In this document: piece after piece, positions 1 to 8,836 of the stretch
Layout: every line of letters starts with the position of its first letter
How positions within the stretch are numbered: position 1 is the stretch's first letter
DNA from: Aliidiomarina indica
GTDB lineage: Bacteria; Pseudomonadota; Gammaproteobacteria; Enterobacterales; Alteromonadaceae
Length of the DNA stretch: 64,000 bases
Direction of reading: 5' to 3'
NCBI RefSeq assembly: GCF_015354615.1
Contig: NZ_JACAVQ010000001.1
Span: 496,001 to 560,000, forward strand
Program-made: the position numbers and the translations under genes
Notes under the pieces: model-generated
Databases searched by the model: none
What the model saw: the letters and a program-made list of their open reading frames with translations, nothing else
What the model was told of the DNA's origin: nothing

Positions 1-1
1 A

Positions 2-556
2 TTTATGACTAAATACACCGGTGAGAAACATCGCTGGGAGTGTTCCTGCGCCAAACACTAGCATAAAAGCGGCGCCTTGCATCGGAGACGCCGACAGCGC
101 TGACCAAGCCAAGGCACTGTACACTAAGCCGCAGGGTAACCATCCCCAAATCATACCGGCTAAAAACACCTGAGTATTGGTTTTTTGCGCGGGTAGTTTT
201 TTCGATAAGGGCTGGATTACGCGCCAAAGCACACTACCAAGCCGCTCAATCCAAAGTAAAACCCGTCGCCAGCGGATAAAATACAGGCCGAGCAACAGCA
301 TAAACACGCCTGCGAGAATACGAAACCCGATCAACAAATTTGGATACAGGGCGGCGGCAGAGAATAGGGCGGCGCCAACAATAGCGCCGGCGATAGCGTA
401 GCTAGAAATACGCCCTAAGTTATAAAGGAAGAGACGGGCTGCTGAGTGATGCATACCCATGGCGGCCGCAAGCCCACCGCACATCGCCAAGCAATGGCCA
501 CTACCTGCAAGCCCCATGACTAGAGCCGTTAACAGGAAGGGAAGCGTTTCAGTCAT
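2..556 (-). CDS. TauE/SafE-family membrane protein, 3' end outside window
   Basis: This reading frame is open to the left edge, so the C-terminus is missing; about 185 codons are visible. The ATG at 556 overlaps the ccoS stop (ATGA), which indicates translational coupling at the end of the cbb3 assembly operon. The N-terminus carries a membrane segment with the motif GSGHCLAMCGGLAAAMGMHHS (roughly residues 18-38). This Cys/His-rich GHCxxMCGG signature is typical of the TauE/SafE-like (DsbD/UreH-type) proteins that follow ccoS in many proteobacteria. Several hydrophobic helices and a second WGWLPCG motif follow. Proteins at this position are suspected of copper or sulfur-compound transport during oxidase maturation. 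That role is inferred from context, since the substrate cannot be read from sequence. Confidence 0.85.
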   Translation of the reverse strand, partial: MTETLPFLLTALVMGLAGSGHCLAMCGGLAAAMGMHHSAARLFLYNLGRISSYAIAGAIVGAALFSAAALYPNLLIGFRILAGVFMLLLGLYFIRWRRVLLWIERLGSVLWRVIQPLSKKLPAQKTNTQVFLAGMIWGWLPCGLVYSALAWSALSASPMQGAAFMLVFGAGTLPAMFLTGVFSHK

Positions 557-792
557 TTATTTTGGGTATCCCGAGCGGACACATCGGAGGTTTGCTCATT
601 CTTACCTTTCGCTTTACTTTTTTTGTTTTCATTTCTGTGCTTGTTTTGCTTCGTTTCATCATCGAGGAGAATGTTATAACCTTGGCGCTCTAAATCATCG
701 AATTGCCCGGTTCGCACTGCCCAGAAGAATAGTGCGATGGCGATGATGACGAGAATAATCGCTATGGGCACCATTAAATGCAGAATTTCCAT
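553..792 (-). CDS. ccoS: cbb3-type oxidase assembly protein CcoS
   Basis: This is a 79-residue protein with one N-terminal membrane helix (about residues 5-25) followed by the conserved WAVRTGQFDDLERQG stretch that defines CcoS. The tail is hydrophilic and rich in Lys, Asn and Glu. CcoS is needed for cofactor (heme b and copper) insertion into the cbb3 catalytic subunit. It starts 12 bases after the ccoI stop and overlaps the downstream TauE-like gene by four bases, so it sits within the assembly operon. Length and motif both fit the family. Confidence 0.93.
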   Translation of the reverse strand: MEILHLMVPIAIILVIIAIALFFWAVRTGQFDDLERQGYNILLDDETKQNKHRNENKKSKAKGKNEQTSDVSARDTQNK

Positions 793-804
793 AATTACCT
801 TCCG

Positions 805-3249
805 TTAACGCACATCACGCATTAAGCGTAATGAGTTTGTCATGACGATCAAAGAACTCATCGACATTCCAAGCATAGCCAGCAAAGGGCCCACTTGGCC
901 AGTGACCGCCAATGGTAAGATGGTGAGATTATATCCTAACGCCCAAGCAAAGTTTTGCCGAATGATGCGTCGTGTTAATTGTGATGTTTCTTGGAGTCTG
1001 CGTAATGCGCCGAGATCGCCGGTTAGAATCACCACATCACTGCCGGATTGGGCTAAATCGGAACCTGATGCAAAGGTAATGGAACCATCGGCCGCCGCAA
1101 GCACCGGGCCATCATTGATGCCGTCGCCAATCATCAGCACAGGCCCATTCACTTGTAACGCTTGTAAATGCCACAGTTTATCAGCCGGTTTAAGCTCAGC
1201 GAAAACTTGATGAATTCCTAATTTTTCGGCCATTGCCTGCGCTCGTTCCGAGGAATCCCCAGTTAACATAACAACCTGATAGCCTTGTTGGCTGCACCAA
1301 GCGATGGTTTCGGCCGCATCGGGGCGTGCTTGGTCATCCACTTGCCAAGCCGCAATTAAACCCTCGCTATTGGCAAGAAACACATTGGCGCGGGAATCTG
1401 GCGATTCCACCTGTGGTGCGATTTGTTTGATAAATTCAAAGCTACCGATACGGTAAGTTACCTTGTGGTACCGACCGATAATTCCAGCGCCCGGGTGATT
1501 TTCGGTGGTGACATTTGGCAGCACCGCTGCGCGCTGTCTAAATGGCCGTGAAAGAGGATGTTCGGAGGCTTGTTCTAAACTCGCTGCAAGCCGAAGAATC
1601 TCGTTATCGGATAGGTCATCACTGAGCAACCATTCATTGACGATGGAGAATTTACCTTGGGTGAGTGTGCCCGTTTTGTCGACACAAATCGTTTTCATAC
1701 TCGGCAAACGTTCAATTAATGCGGCCTGTTTTAATAAAATTCCGACGCGATTTAACCGACTGACGGCTCCGCTCATGGCTGTGGGCGCCGCCAAAGAAAG
1801 CGCGCAAGGGCAGGTGGCAACCAATACCGCTAAGGTCACCCAGAACGCCCGATCTTGGTCAATAAACCACCACGCACCATAAGTTAGGGCAGTAACTATA
1901 AGCATGGCGGCGATAAAATAACGACTCACCACATCGGCAATGCGCACAAACGACGGCTTTTGTTCCATGGCGCTGTCCTGCATATGGATAATGCTCGAGA
2001 GCAGGGTGTCTTGCCGTGTTGCTGATACCCTTAATAAGATGGCTTGTTCTTGGTTTACCGATCCGGCATACAAAACCTCTTGGGGCCGTTTTGCCACAGG
2101 TCGACTTTCGCCGGTTAACAAGGATTCATCGCACCAGGCGGTATCGCTCTCTAAATGCCCATCCACCGGAATGGTATCGCCAGGGCGAACGCGAATGATG
2201 TCGCCTGCCTCTAAGTACTTTACCATCACTTGTTCCCACTCACCTTCGCTGGTTTGGCGTTCAGCGATTGCGGGAATCAGCTTCATCAGGTTTGCCGCAT
2301 TGGCCACAGCTTTATGCCGTGCTTGCAACTCCAAAAAGCGACCCGACAGCAAAAAGAATGCGAACATAGTGACACATTCATAGTAGACATCTCCGGTGTC
2401 TGTGACTGTCGCATAGAAACTGGCAATGAACATTATGGCCATGGCCAAGGCAACGGGCACATCCATATTCAAGGTGCGCGCTTTGAGAGCGCGAAGGGCA
2501 TTTGCAAAGAAAGGTTGGCAGCTATACACAATCACTGGCGCGGTAAACAGCAACGATAGCCACCAGAAGTAAAGCTTTGTGGTTTCGTCGATATCTTCAA
2601 AATACAAGCCAAAGGCCACCATCATGGTTTGCATGGATGCAATGCCGGCAACGCCAAGGCGTCGTATATAGCCGCGTCTTTTTCGTTCGTAGGAGGCTTC
2701 GATATCAGCTTGCTGAAAGGGAAGTGCTTTGTAACCAACCGCGTATATCGCGGATAAAATTTGACTCAGTTGAATATGACGATCATCCCAGATCACTTGC
2801 ACGCGCTCTGTTGCTGAGTTCACAACAACTTTGGTTACGCCAGAAGCATTATGGAGCTGTTTCTCAATGAGCCAAGCGCAGGCCGCACATGTCATCCCTT
2901 CGATGGCGAGGGTGGCGGATTGCTGGTGTGCATTACTCCGTACAAATTCACGCTGAATGTCAGGGTCGTCGTATTTCTTAAGTTGCTCATCTATTTGGCT
3001 GAGCTCATCGGGAATGAGCTTGATATCGGTTTTGCTCGTGTCTCGATACTTGTAGAAATGGGTGAGCCCTTGTTCAACAATTGTCTCAGCAACTGATTGG
3101 CAGCCATAACAACACATGGGTTGTTCGCTACCATCAATGGTTACGGTTAAATCTAAACCTTGTGGTACCGGCTCAAAACAATGAAAACACACCGGCGGCT
3201 CTGACCGCAACGATGTGTTCTCTTCGTGAGCAATGTTAATCTCTTGCAT
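805..3249 (-). CDS. ccoI: copper-translocating P-type ATPase CcoI
   Basis: This protein is a heavy-metal P1B-type ATPase that exports Cu(I) across the inner membrane for loading of the cbb3 oxidase. I place the start at the ATG at 3249, which overlaps the fixH stop (TGATG), giving 814 residues; a longer frame upstream would merely read through fixH. Domains in order: an N-terminal cysteine-rich metal-binding region (CFHC at 21-24, CCYGC at 46-50), an HMA domain with GMTCAAC (118-124), membrane helices, the CPC ion-binding motif (480-482), the phosphorylation motif DKTGTLT (Asp524), the SEHPLS nucleotide-binding motif (562-567) and GDGIND (708-713). All catalytic residues are intact. Its place between fixH and ccoS identifies it as CcoI rather than general CopA. 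Confidence 0.95.
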   Translation of the reverse strand: MQEINIAHEENTSLRSEPPVCFHCFEPVPQGLDLTVTIDGSEQPMCCYGCQSVAETIVEQGLTHFYKYRDTSKTDIKLIPDELSQIDEQLKKYDDPDIQREFVRSNAHQQSATLAIEGMTCAACAWLIEKQLHNASGVTKVVVNSATERVQVIWDDRHIQLSQILSAIYAVGYKALPFQQADIEASYERKRRGYIRRLGVAGIASMQTMMVAFGLYFEDIDETTKLYFWWLSLLFTAPVIVYSCQPFFANALRALKARTLNMDVPVALAMAIMFIASFYATVTDTGDVYYECVTMFAFFLLSGRFLELQARHKAVANAANLMKLIPAIAERQTSEGEWEQVMVKYLEAGDIIRVRPGDTIPVDGHLESDTAWCDESLLTGESRPVAKRPQEVLYAGSVNQEQAILLRVSATRQDTLLSSIIHMQDSAMEQKPSFVRIADVVSRYFIAAMLIVTALTYGAWWFIDQDRAFWVTLAVLVATCPCALSLAAPTAMSGAVSRLNRVGILLKQAALIERLPSMKTICVDKTGTLTQGKFSIVNEWLLSDDLSDNEILRLAASLEQASEHPLSRPFRQRAAVLPNVTTENHPGAGIIGRYHKVTYRIGSFEFIKQIAPQVESPDSRANVFLANSEGLIAAWQVDDQARPDAAETIAWCSQQGYQVVMLTGDSSERAQAMAEKLGIHQVFAELKPADKLWHLQALQVNGPVLMIGDGINDGPVLAAADGSITFASGSDLAQSGSDVVILTGDLGALRRLQETSQLTRRIIRQNFAWALGYNLTILPLAVTGQVGPLLAMLGMSMSSLIVMTNSLRLMRDVR

Positions 3250-3761
3250 CAGATACCGTAATTCACAGGCAACATAACAATGGTTTCTGCAGCGGGCAAA
3301 TGAATATTCTGGCTGACGCGCCAACTATCGTCTAACGGCTGAATATCAACTCGCCAGTGGCCTTTGATGGGTTCTGGTAACTGTTGCCGGTACACGCCAT
3401 CGGCGCCGCGAGGCAACCGCAACGTAAAGTCGAATTCATGCATCGTAGGATGGTAAAAAATCAGCGACAGCGCCGTGTTATCGTCGGCCTCACCGGTACG
3501 AAAGCGCATTGATACTTGCGCCTCATCGATATCGAGATAAAACGACAGGTCTCTATTCTCTGCTTCTGCGACTTTTTGTAGTTGCAAGTTGATCGAGCGT
3601 CCTTCTCGATAGTAGTCATCCACCACCATGGAGATTGGATTACGATAAATCAATACCGCGGTAATGATACAGGCGGTGATTACGGCAAACTTCATAAAAA
3701 TGATGTACCACACCCAGCCTACTTTATACCACGGTGTCTTTTGTTGGGAATCTACAGCCAT
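3249..3761 (-). CDS. fixH: FixH/CcoH family protein
   Basis: This is a bitopic membrane protein of the FixH family, which is required for cbb3 oxidase assembly alongside the CcoI pump. I chose the ATG at 3761 (MAVDSQQKTPW, 170 residues). The frame is open further upstream, but that extension would be encoded by the terminator hairpin at 3781-3809. A purine-rich AAGGAG lies about 11 bases ahead of this ATG. The protein has a short cytoplasmic N-terminus, a membrane helix near residues 15-42 with the family pattern GWVWYIIFMKFAVI, and a periplasmic domain with DDYYREGRSIN. It overlaps ccoI by one base, so the two are translated together. Confidence 0.9.
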   Translation of the reverse strand: MAVDSQQKTPWYKVGWVWYIIFMKFAVITACIITAVLIYRNPISMVVDDYYREGRSINLQLQKVAEAENRDLSFYLDIDEAQVSMRFRTGEADDNTALSLIFYHPTMHEFDFTLRLPRGADGVYRQQLPEPIKGHWRVDIQPLDDSWRVSQNIHLPAAETIVMLPVNYGI

Positions 3762-3780
3762 CTCAACCCATACTCCTTTT

Positions 3781-3809
3781 GACAAAAAAGCCCCGCTAGA
3801 GGGGGCTTT
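3781..3809 (-). terminator. intrinsic terminator between ccoP and fixH
   Basis: On the minus strand an 8-bp stem (AAAGCCCC / GGGGCTTT, arms 3802-3809 and 3787-3794) is followed by a run of six T. It lies after the ccoP stop (3833) and before the fixH start (3761). Transcription of the structural genes would therefore be partly or fully ended before the assembly genes. Confidence 0.8.
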
Positions 3810-3832
3810 CCTTGCCAAATCAGCGTTTTACA

Positions 3833-4783
3833 TTAATCAGCGTTCAAGCTAAGTATATAGCCTGACAGGATTTTCACTTTATCTTCACCCAAAATGGCAT
3901 CCCAGCGCGGCATTACCCCGTTGCGGCCGTAGCGAAGTGTTTCTTCAATCGCCCGTTGTGAGCCTCCATATAACCACACATTGTTGGTTAAATCAGGCGC
4001 ACCTAAGGCAATATTGCCGCGTCCATCCGGACCGTGGCAGGCAGCACAGACCACCCAGTTTTGTTCGCCAGCTCGCGCTAAATCGCGATCGACGGTACGG
4101 CCACTGAGGGATAACACATAGGCTGTCATTTCCCGAATGCCTTGGTCACCTAGCTGGTCGTAGAAACTTGGCATTTGTCCTTCGCGGCCTTGCATCAAAG
4201 TAGTGTATATATGTTCTGCTGAGCCACCCCAATTGAAAACACCATCAGTAAGATTAGGGAACCCTAGTGAACCACGTGCATCAGAGCCATGGCACTGGGC
4301 GCAGTTTTGTAGGAACAAACGCTGGCCAATACGGAGTGCTTCACGGTTTTCAGCGATTTCGGTGATTTCCAACGAGGCATATTGCTGGAAAATCGGACCA
4401 TACACTTCTTCAGCACGTGCTCGCTCACGATCGTATGCCACATTAAGTCCAGCTTCACGGGCATCGATCACAGCTTGTCTAGACTCTTCTAAAGAACGTA
4501 CATGCTGGTTTGAACTCGACCAACCGAGCAATCCTTGAAAGTTACCCAAGCCAGGGTAGAGGATGAGGTATAAAAGCCCCCACGCCAAACAAATCCAAAA
4601 CAAGATGGTCCACCATCTTGGCAAGGGATTGTTCAGTTCGACAATACCGTCGAACTCGTGGCCCATTGATTCGCCTTCTTCAACATCCGTGAAGTTTTTC
4701 ATGTTCCACCAAAGTAACGCTGCAATCGCTACTAAGGACCCGAGGGTAAGAACAATAATCCACCAGCTCCAGAAGCTACTCAT
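3833..4783 (-). CDS. ccoP: cbb3 oxidase diheme cytochrome c subunit CcoP
   Basis: CcoP is the membrane-anchored diheme subunit that passes electrons to CcoO and CcoN. The start is set at the ATG at 4783 (MSSFWSWW), preceded by AGGAG with about 10 bases spacing, giving 316 residues; the frame further upstream overlaps ccoQ. Two N-terminal membrane helices (about 6-28 and 56-76) flank the GHEFDGIVELNNPLPRWW motif. Two CXXCH heme sites follow at C161-C164-H165 and C246-C249-H250, with MPSF and MPRW motifs supplying probable distal Met ligands. The ATG overlaps the end of ccoQ by 8 bases. Confidence 0.96.
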   Translation of the reverse strand: MSSFWSWWIIVLTLGSLVAIAALLWWNMKNFTDVEEGESMGHEFDGIVELNNPLPRWWTILFWICLAWGLLYLILYPGLGNFQGLLGWSSSNQHVRSLEESRQAVIDAREAGLNVAYDRERARAEEVYGPIFQQYASLEITEIAENREALRIGQRLFLQNCAQCHGSDARGSLGFPNLTDGVFNWGGSAEHIYTTLMQGREGQMPSFYDQLGDQGIREMTAYVLSLSGRTVDRDLARAGEQNWVVCAACHGPDGRGNIALGAPDLTNNVWLYGGSQRAIEETLRYGRNGVMPRWDAILGEDKVKILSGYILSLNAD

Positions 4784-4964
4784 CTTTGCTTGACTCCTGT
4801 TTCTTGCGCTCAGGTGAACGGTCAATTTCGCCGTCCTCAAATATAGATTCACCTTTGCGCTCAAATTTATCTTTGTTTTTCGGCCAGTATGCCCATCCAA
4901 TTACGATGATAATGACGCCAAAAACCAGTAGCGTATACAGTGCTTGAAACCCTGGACCGCCCAT
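4776..4964 (-). CDS. ccoQ: cbb3 oxidase small subunit CcoQ
   Basis: CcoQ is a 62-residue single-helix membrane protein that stabilises the cbb3 complex. The hydrophobic segment covers roughly residues 8-27, followed by the family motif WAYWPKNKDKFERKG and a charged acidic/basic tail. It lies two bases after the ccoO stop and overlaps ccoP by 8 bases, the classic ccoNOQP order. The short length is normal for the family. Confidence 0.93.
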   Translation of the reverse strand: MGGPGFQALYTLLVFGVIIIVIGWAYWPKNKDKFERKGESIFEDGEIDRSPERKKQESSKDE

Positions 4965-4966
4965 AA

Positions 4967-5581
4967 TTACCTCAATGCTGTGCCTAAAGATTGCAGATAA
5001 GCAATCAGGGCTTCCATTTCCGTTTTGCCACGTACGCGTTCGCCTGCACCTTCGATATCCTCGTCAGTGTATGGAACGCCAAGCCGTTGAAATGCGCGCA
5101 TCTTACGTTCCGTTAAACGGCCATCTAAGGTACGTTCCGCTAACCACGGATAGGCGGGCATATTTGATTCAGGTACCACGGCACGTGGATCGATGAGGTG
5201 AACGTAATGCCATTCATCACTATAACGACCACCCACACGGGCCAAATCGGGACCCGTGCGTTTAGAACCCCATAGGAACGGATGCTCCCATACAGATTCG
5301 CCGGCAACTGAATAGTGACCATAACGTTCCGTTTCGGCCCGGAAAGGGCGAATCATCTGGCTATGGCAACCAACACAACCCTCGCGGATGTAGATATCAC
5401 GGCCCTCAAGCTCCAATGCAGTGTAGGGACGCAGATCTTTCACAGGCTCCTGCACTTGCTTTTGGAACAACAGCGGCGTTATTTCAACCAATCCACCGAT
5501 AGAAATTGCGATAAGCGCAAAGACGGCGAGCCAACCGACGTGCTTTTCTACGAGTTCATGTTTGTTCTTAGTTTTACTCAT
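4967..5581 (-). CDS. ccoO: cbb3 oxidase monoheme cytochrome c subunit CcoO
   Basis: CcoO is the monoheme cytochrome c subunit of the cbb3-type terminal oxidase. The protein has 204 residues with one membrane anchor (about 16-38). A single heme c site [14 protein letters not shown] holds C69, C72 and H73, and a probable axial Met lies at 141 in SNMPAYPWL. The ATG at 5581 follows the ccoN stop by 13 bases and has a good AAGGAG ribosome site. The length and motif spacing match the family, and no key residue is missing. Confidence 0.96.
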   Translation of the reverse strand: MSKTKNKHELVEKHVGWLAVFALIAISIGGLVEITPLLFQKQVQEPVKDLRPYTALELEGRDIYIREGCVGCHSQMIRPFRAETERYGHYSVAGESVWEHPFLWGSKRTGPDLARVGGRYSDEWHYVHLIDPRAVVPESNMPAYPWLAERTLDGRLTERKMRAFQRLGVPYTDEDIEGAGERVRGKTEMEALIAYLQSLGTALR

Positions 5582-5594
5582 TGCAAGAGTCTCC

Positions 5595-7028
5595 TTACGC
5601 CGGCTGCGTGACTAGGGGTTCGCTCGCACGAACCTGTTCACTGCGAATGGTCTTCCAGACGTTGTACGCCATGACCAACATACCGGCTACGACAAAGACA
5701 CCACCGACAAAGCGGACGAAGTAGAACGGATACGACGCTTCTAAACTTTCCACGAAACTATAGGTGAGTGTTCCATCTGAGTTCACAGCACGCCACATCA
5801 ACCCTTGAGTCACACCGGAGATCCACATGGCAACGATATAAAGCACGACGCCAATAGTGTGTAACCAGAAATGGGTGTTGATTAAGCGGATGCTATACAT
5901 GCGCTCCCGGTCAAATAAGATCGGAATAAGGTGATAGATGGCACCAATGGTAATCATGGCCACCCAACCAAGTGCACCTGAGTGCACATGTCCAATGGTC
6001 CAGTCAGTGTAGTGAGATAGCGCGTTCACCGACTTAATGGCCATCATTGGCCCTTCAAACGTCGACATACCGTAGAAGGAAAGTGACACGATAAGGAAGC
6101 GCAAAATAGGATCGGTGCGCAATTTATGCCACGCCCCAGAGAGGGTCATAATACCATTGATCATGCCACCCCAAGAGGGAACGAACAGAATCACCGACAT
6201 CACCATGCCCACATTCTGCGCCCAGTCTGGCAAAGCGGTCCAATGCAAGTGGTGAGGACCAGCCCAAATGTAGATCGTAATTAACGCCCAAAAATGCACA
6301 ATTGAGAGGCGATACGAATAAACCGGTCGTTCCGCTTGTTTCGGAACAAAGTAGTACATCATCCCCAAGAAGCCTGCGGTAAGCAGGAAGCCTACAGCAT
6401 TATGACCGTACCACCACTGCATCATGGCATCTACGGCACCTGCATAAATTGAGTAAGACTTGGTAAACGACACTGGAATTGCCAAGTTATTACCAATGTG
6501 CAGCATGGCAACAGCGATAATAAACGCACCATAGAACCAGTTCGCCACATAGATGTGGGAGGTTCGGCGAATCGCTAAGGTACCAAAGAACACAATAATA
6601 AAGGCAATCCAAACCAGTACGATTAGAATTGAAATAGGCCATTCCAGTTCTGCGTATTCTTTACTGGTGGTAATACCCATGGGAAGGGTAATCACTGCGC
6701 CAACAATGACAGCCTGCCATCCCCAGAAGGTGAAGGCGGCCAACTTATCCGAGAACAGCCGTACCTGACAGGTTCGCTGAACGATATAATAAGCGGTGGC
6801 GAAGAGGGCACTGGTACCAAATGCGAAGATAACCGCATTGGTGTGAAGTGGACGAAGTCGTGAATAGGTAAGCCAAGGGGTATCAAAGTTAAGCGCAGGC
6901 CATACGAGCTGCGCTGCAATTAACACTCCCACAGCCATACCGATAATTCCCCAAATAATGGTCATTATGGTGAACTGCTTGACCACCTTCAGGTTATACT
7001 CAACAGGTTGATTGGTAGTTGTACTCAT
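5595..7028 (-). CDS. ccoN: cbb3 oxidase catalytic subunit CcoN (subunit I)
   Basis: CcoN is the heme-copper catalytic subunit that reduces oxygen to water in the inner membrane. The 477-residue protein has about twelve membrane helices. Metal ligands are visible: His62 in RPLHTNAV (low-spin heme b), His209 in YGHNAVG and the pair His259/His260 in GPHHLHW (CuB), and His347/His349 in [11 protein letters not shown] (hemes). It heads the ccoNOQP operon. The divergent neighbour starts at 7242, and the shared 213-base gap contains an FNR-like box, which fits induction at low oxygen. Confidence 0.97.
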   Translation of the reverse strand: MSTTTNQPVEYNLKVVKQFTIMTIIWGIIGMAVGVLIAAQLVWPALNFDTPWLTYSRLRPLHTNAVIFAFGTSALFATAYYIVQRTCQVRLFSDKLAAFTFWGWQAVIVGAVITLPMGITTSKEYAELEWPISILIVLVWIAFIIVFFGTLAIRRTSHIYVANWFYGAFIIAVAMLHIGNNLAIPVSFTKSYSIYAGAVDAMMQWWYGHNAVGFLLTAGFLGMMYYFVPKQAERPVYSYRLSIVHFWALITIYIWAGPHHLHWTALPDWAQNVGMVMSVILFVPSWGGMINGIMTLSGAWHKLRTDPILRFLIVSLSFYGMSTFEGPMMAIKSVNALSHYTDWTIGHVHSGALGWVAMITIGAIYHLIPILFDRERMYSIRLINTHFWLHTIGVVLYIVAMWISGVTQGLMWRAVNSDGTLTYSFVESLEASYPFYFVRFVGGVFVVAGMLVMAYNVWKTIRSEQVRASEPLVTQPA

Positions 7029-7173
7029 TATTTTTAAATCCGCTGTAGTTGCAGGACATCGGTGACGACATCGTTCTTAGAATCCCCCAAGTGGCGTACT
7101 CCTAAAGAACGAAACCTGGCTGGATTGTACGGGTTTTAGGGCCGAAAATACAGAGTATTAGCGGTCAATTCCT

Positions 7174-7187
7174 ATGACCGAGATCAA
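7174..7187 (-). promoter_or_regulatory. candidate FNR box upstream of ccoN
   Basis: The minus strand reads TTGATCTCGGTCAT, matching 8 of 10 conserved positions of the FNR consensus TTGAT-N4-ATCAA. A -10-like TATTTT lies about 33 bases downstream on the same strand (7145-7150), close to the spacing of a class II FNR-activated promoter. cbb3 operons are commonly FNR-controlled, so the context agrees. The site is also about 55 bases from the divergent gene at 7242. This is pattern matching by eye. Confidence 0.45.
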
Positions 7188-7241
7188 ACAAATATCGATT
7201 CTGTAACGATAATGTAGCGTATTAAAATTGGGCGTTAACAA

Positions 7242-7754
7242 ATGTTATTTACCGCTTGTTCAAAAACTAAGCATAGGCAAAATTTTCGACTTTTTCTGCT
7301 GCTTATTACGTTTCTTTCGCTGCTCTCGGTTTCTGCCTGTACAGAAAACCGTCAAACGGCCTTGGCAGCGTCTTTTTGTTCGGTAACTGACGAAAATATA
7401 GACCATTGCCGCTACTCGTTAGCGAATTTAGATGAAGATAGCTTTGTTTATATTCGCTCAAGCAACCCTTATATGCCCTTTGAAACACCAGTCACTTTGT
7501 ACTTAAAGCTACCTGAAAATGTGGCCATCGTGGCTAGTGAGATTGTTGGTGAGAGCATGTACATGGGCAGAATACCGGTGTTCTGGTCACAGCCTGAAGG
7601 GTCGGACTATCAACAAGCAGATGTTTATCTGGGTGCCTGTACCGATCCTCAGATGGTATGGGCATTACGGATACAATTCACACACAGTGAAGTGAATCCA
7701 CCGTCGGAAAGTGATAGGATTTGGCTTCACCTGACATTTCAATCCCATAGGTAA
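7242..7754 (+). CDS. predicted lipoprotein of unknown function
   Basis: This is a 170-residue protein I do not recognise as a named family. A basic N-terminus (KTKHRQNFR) and hydrophobic stretch end in LLSVSAC, a probable lipobox with Cys33 as the lipidated residue, so it is likely anchored in the envelope. Three further cysteines (in ASFCSVTDENIDHCRYS and LGACTD) suggest disulfides. The mature part looks like a small beta-rich domain. It ends four bases before the next lipoprotein gene, so the two are probably one operon, divergent from the cbb3 operon. No strong ribosome site is evident before the ATG. Confidence 0.75.
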   Translation: MLFTACSKTKHRQNFRLFLLLITFLSLLSVSACTENRQTALAASFCSVTDENIDHCRYSLANLDEDSFVYIRSSNPYMPFETPVTLYLKLPENVAIVASEIVGESMYMGRIPVFWSQPEGSDYQQADVYLGACTDPQMVWALRIQFTHSEVNPPSESDRIWLHLTFQSHR

Positions 7755-7758
7755 CCCC

Positions 7759-8658
7759 ATGAATTTGAAGAAATTAAGTATATGTTTAGTGCTCACCTTA
7801 CTGCTTTCCGCCTGCGCAGACAGTGCACAAACTGTGGTCACTACTGAGGATCAGGGGACCACTCGGGCGCAAGCGCGAGAAGCGGGAATGGCTGAACTAC
7901 GTGTTTTGTATGTGGCAGCGGATGGGTTTGCTTACACCGATGAAACCGGGGAACTCACCGGCGTTAGCGTTGAAATTATGCGCGACTTTGTCGCTTGGTT
8001 TGAGCGTTATCATGCTGTACGAGTTGAATTAACATTCGTTGAGGAAGACAACTGGCAACGATTCTATCAACGCATCGTCGATGCACATGGTGGAGTATTT
8101 GGTCTTGGCAATGTCACTATCACAGATAGACGTCGGCAAGAACTTCAGTTCTCGCCAGCGTATCTTAATAATGTCGCCGTGCTTGTCACCCACGAAGATG
8201 TTCCAGAGCTCACCGATTGGATGGCGTTCCCGGAAGTGTTTGCGGGGCTGGAACCTATGGCGTTTAGCGGCACCTTGCATGAAGAGCGTATTGTGGATAT
8301 CCGTGATCGTTTCCAACCAGGCGCTTCAATTCATCCTGCTGAAAGCAATCCGCAAATAATTGATGCAGTAAGTAATGAGAATATGTACAGCTATATTGAT
8401 GCGTATAATTATTGGCGCGCGGTGGAGCAGGGCGCGCCCCTACGTCATCATCCGTTAGCCGATGAACACGGCGAAACCTTTGGCATTATCATGCCACACA
8501 GCAATGATTGGGCTACCTTAATGACAGCCTTCTTTGCCGCTGATGGCGGATATCGGAACACACCAAGATATCGCGACATTATGGTGGAACACCTGGGTGA
8601 AGCACTCACAGAAACCCTAGAAAATGCCCGGCAACAAGCCAATGGGTCCTCGTTATAA
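7759..8658 (+). CDS. solute-binding protein family 3-like lipoprotein
   Basis: The 299-residue product has a lipobox LLLSACADS near residue 19 and a mature domain typical of family 3 periplasmic solute-binding proteins: VLYVAADGFAYTDETGELTGVSVEIMRDF-type opening strands, a mid-domain DRRRQELQFSPAYL segment, and a C-terminal hinge. Such proteins bind small polar solutes such as amino acids. No permease or ATPase gene lies nearby, so it may act as a sensor or receptor, or share a distant transporter. It follows the preceding lipoprotein by four bases and is probably co-transcribed. Confidence 0.85.
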   Translation: MNLKKLSICLVLTLLLSACADSAQTVVTTEDQGTTRAQAREAGMAELRVLYVAADGFAYTDETGELTGVSVEIMRDFVAWFERYHAVRVELTFVEEDNWQRFYQRIVDAHGGVFGLGNVTITDRRRQELQFSPAYLNNVAVLVTHEDVPELTDWMAFPEVFAGLEPMAFSGTLHEERIVDIRDRFQPGASIHPAESNPQIIDAVSNENMYSYIDAYNYWRAVEQGAPLRHHPLADEHGETFGIIMPHSNDWATLMTAFFAADGGYRNTPRYRDIMVEHLGEALTETLENARQQANGSSL

Positions 8659-8695
8659 GGCAACTTCTTTTTGCGCTAAAGCAATTACTTAGGGT

Positions 8696-8724
8696 AGAAA
8701 TGGACGCTAGGCCCGTCCATTTCT
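8696..8724. other. perfect 11-bp inverted repeat between two genes
   Basis: The arms AGAAATGGACG (8696-8706) and CGTCCATTTCT (8714-8724) pair perfectly around a 7-base loop. No T run follows on either side, so it is not a standard intrinsic terminator. It could be an mRNA-stabilising hairpin at the end of the lipoprotein operon or a protein-binding site. Confidence 0.6.
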
Positions 8725-8836
8725 GATGTTTCCTGCGTATACCTCCATGACTGAGCAGCGTTAATACGCGCTGCCTATCCCGTGCACTAAAATGTCATTG
8801 TGCGCGGTGGATGAAAAGAAACTGGAGGAAAGATAC

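Noticed and set aside
3762-3818. N-terminal extension of fixH
   Set aside because: The extra codons are encoded by the intrinsic terminator hairpin; family members begin near the internal Met, which has a ribosome site.
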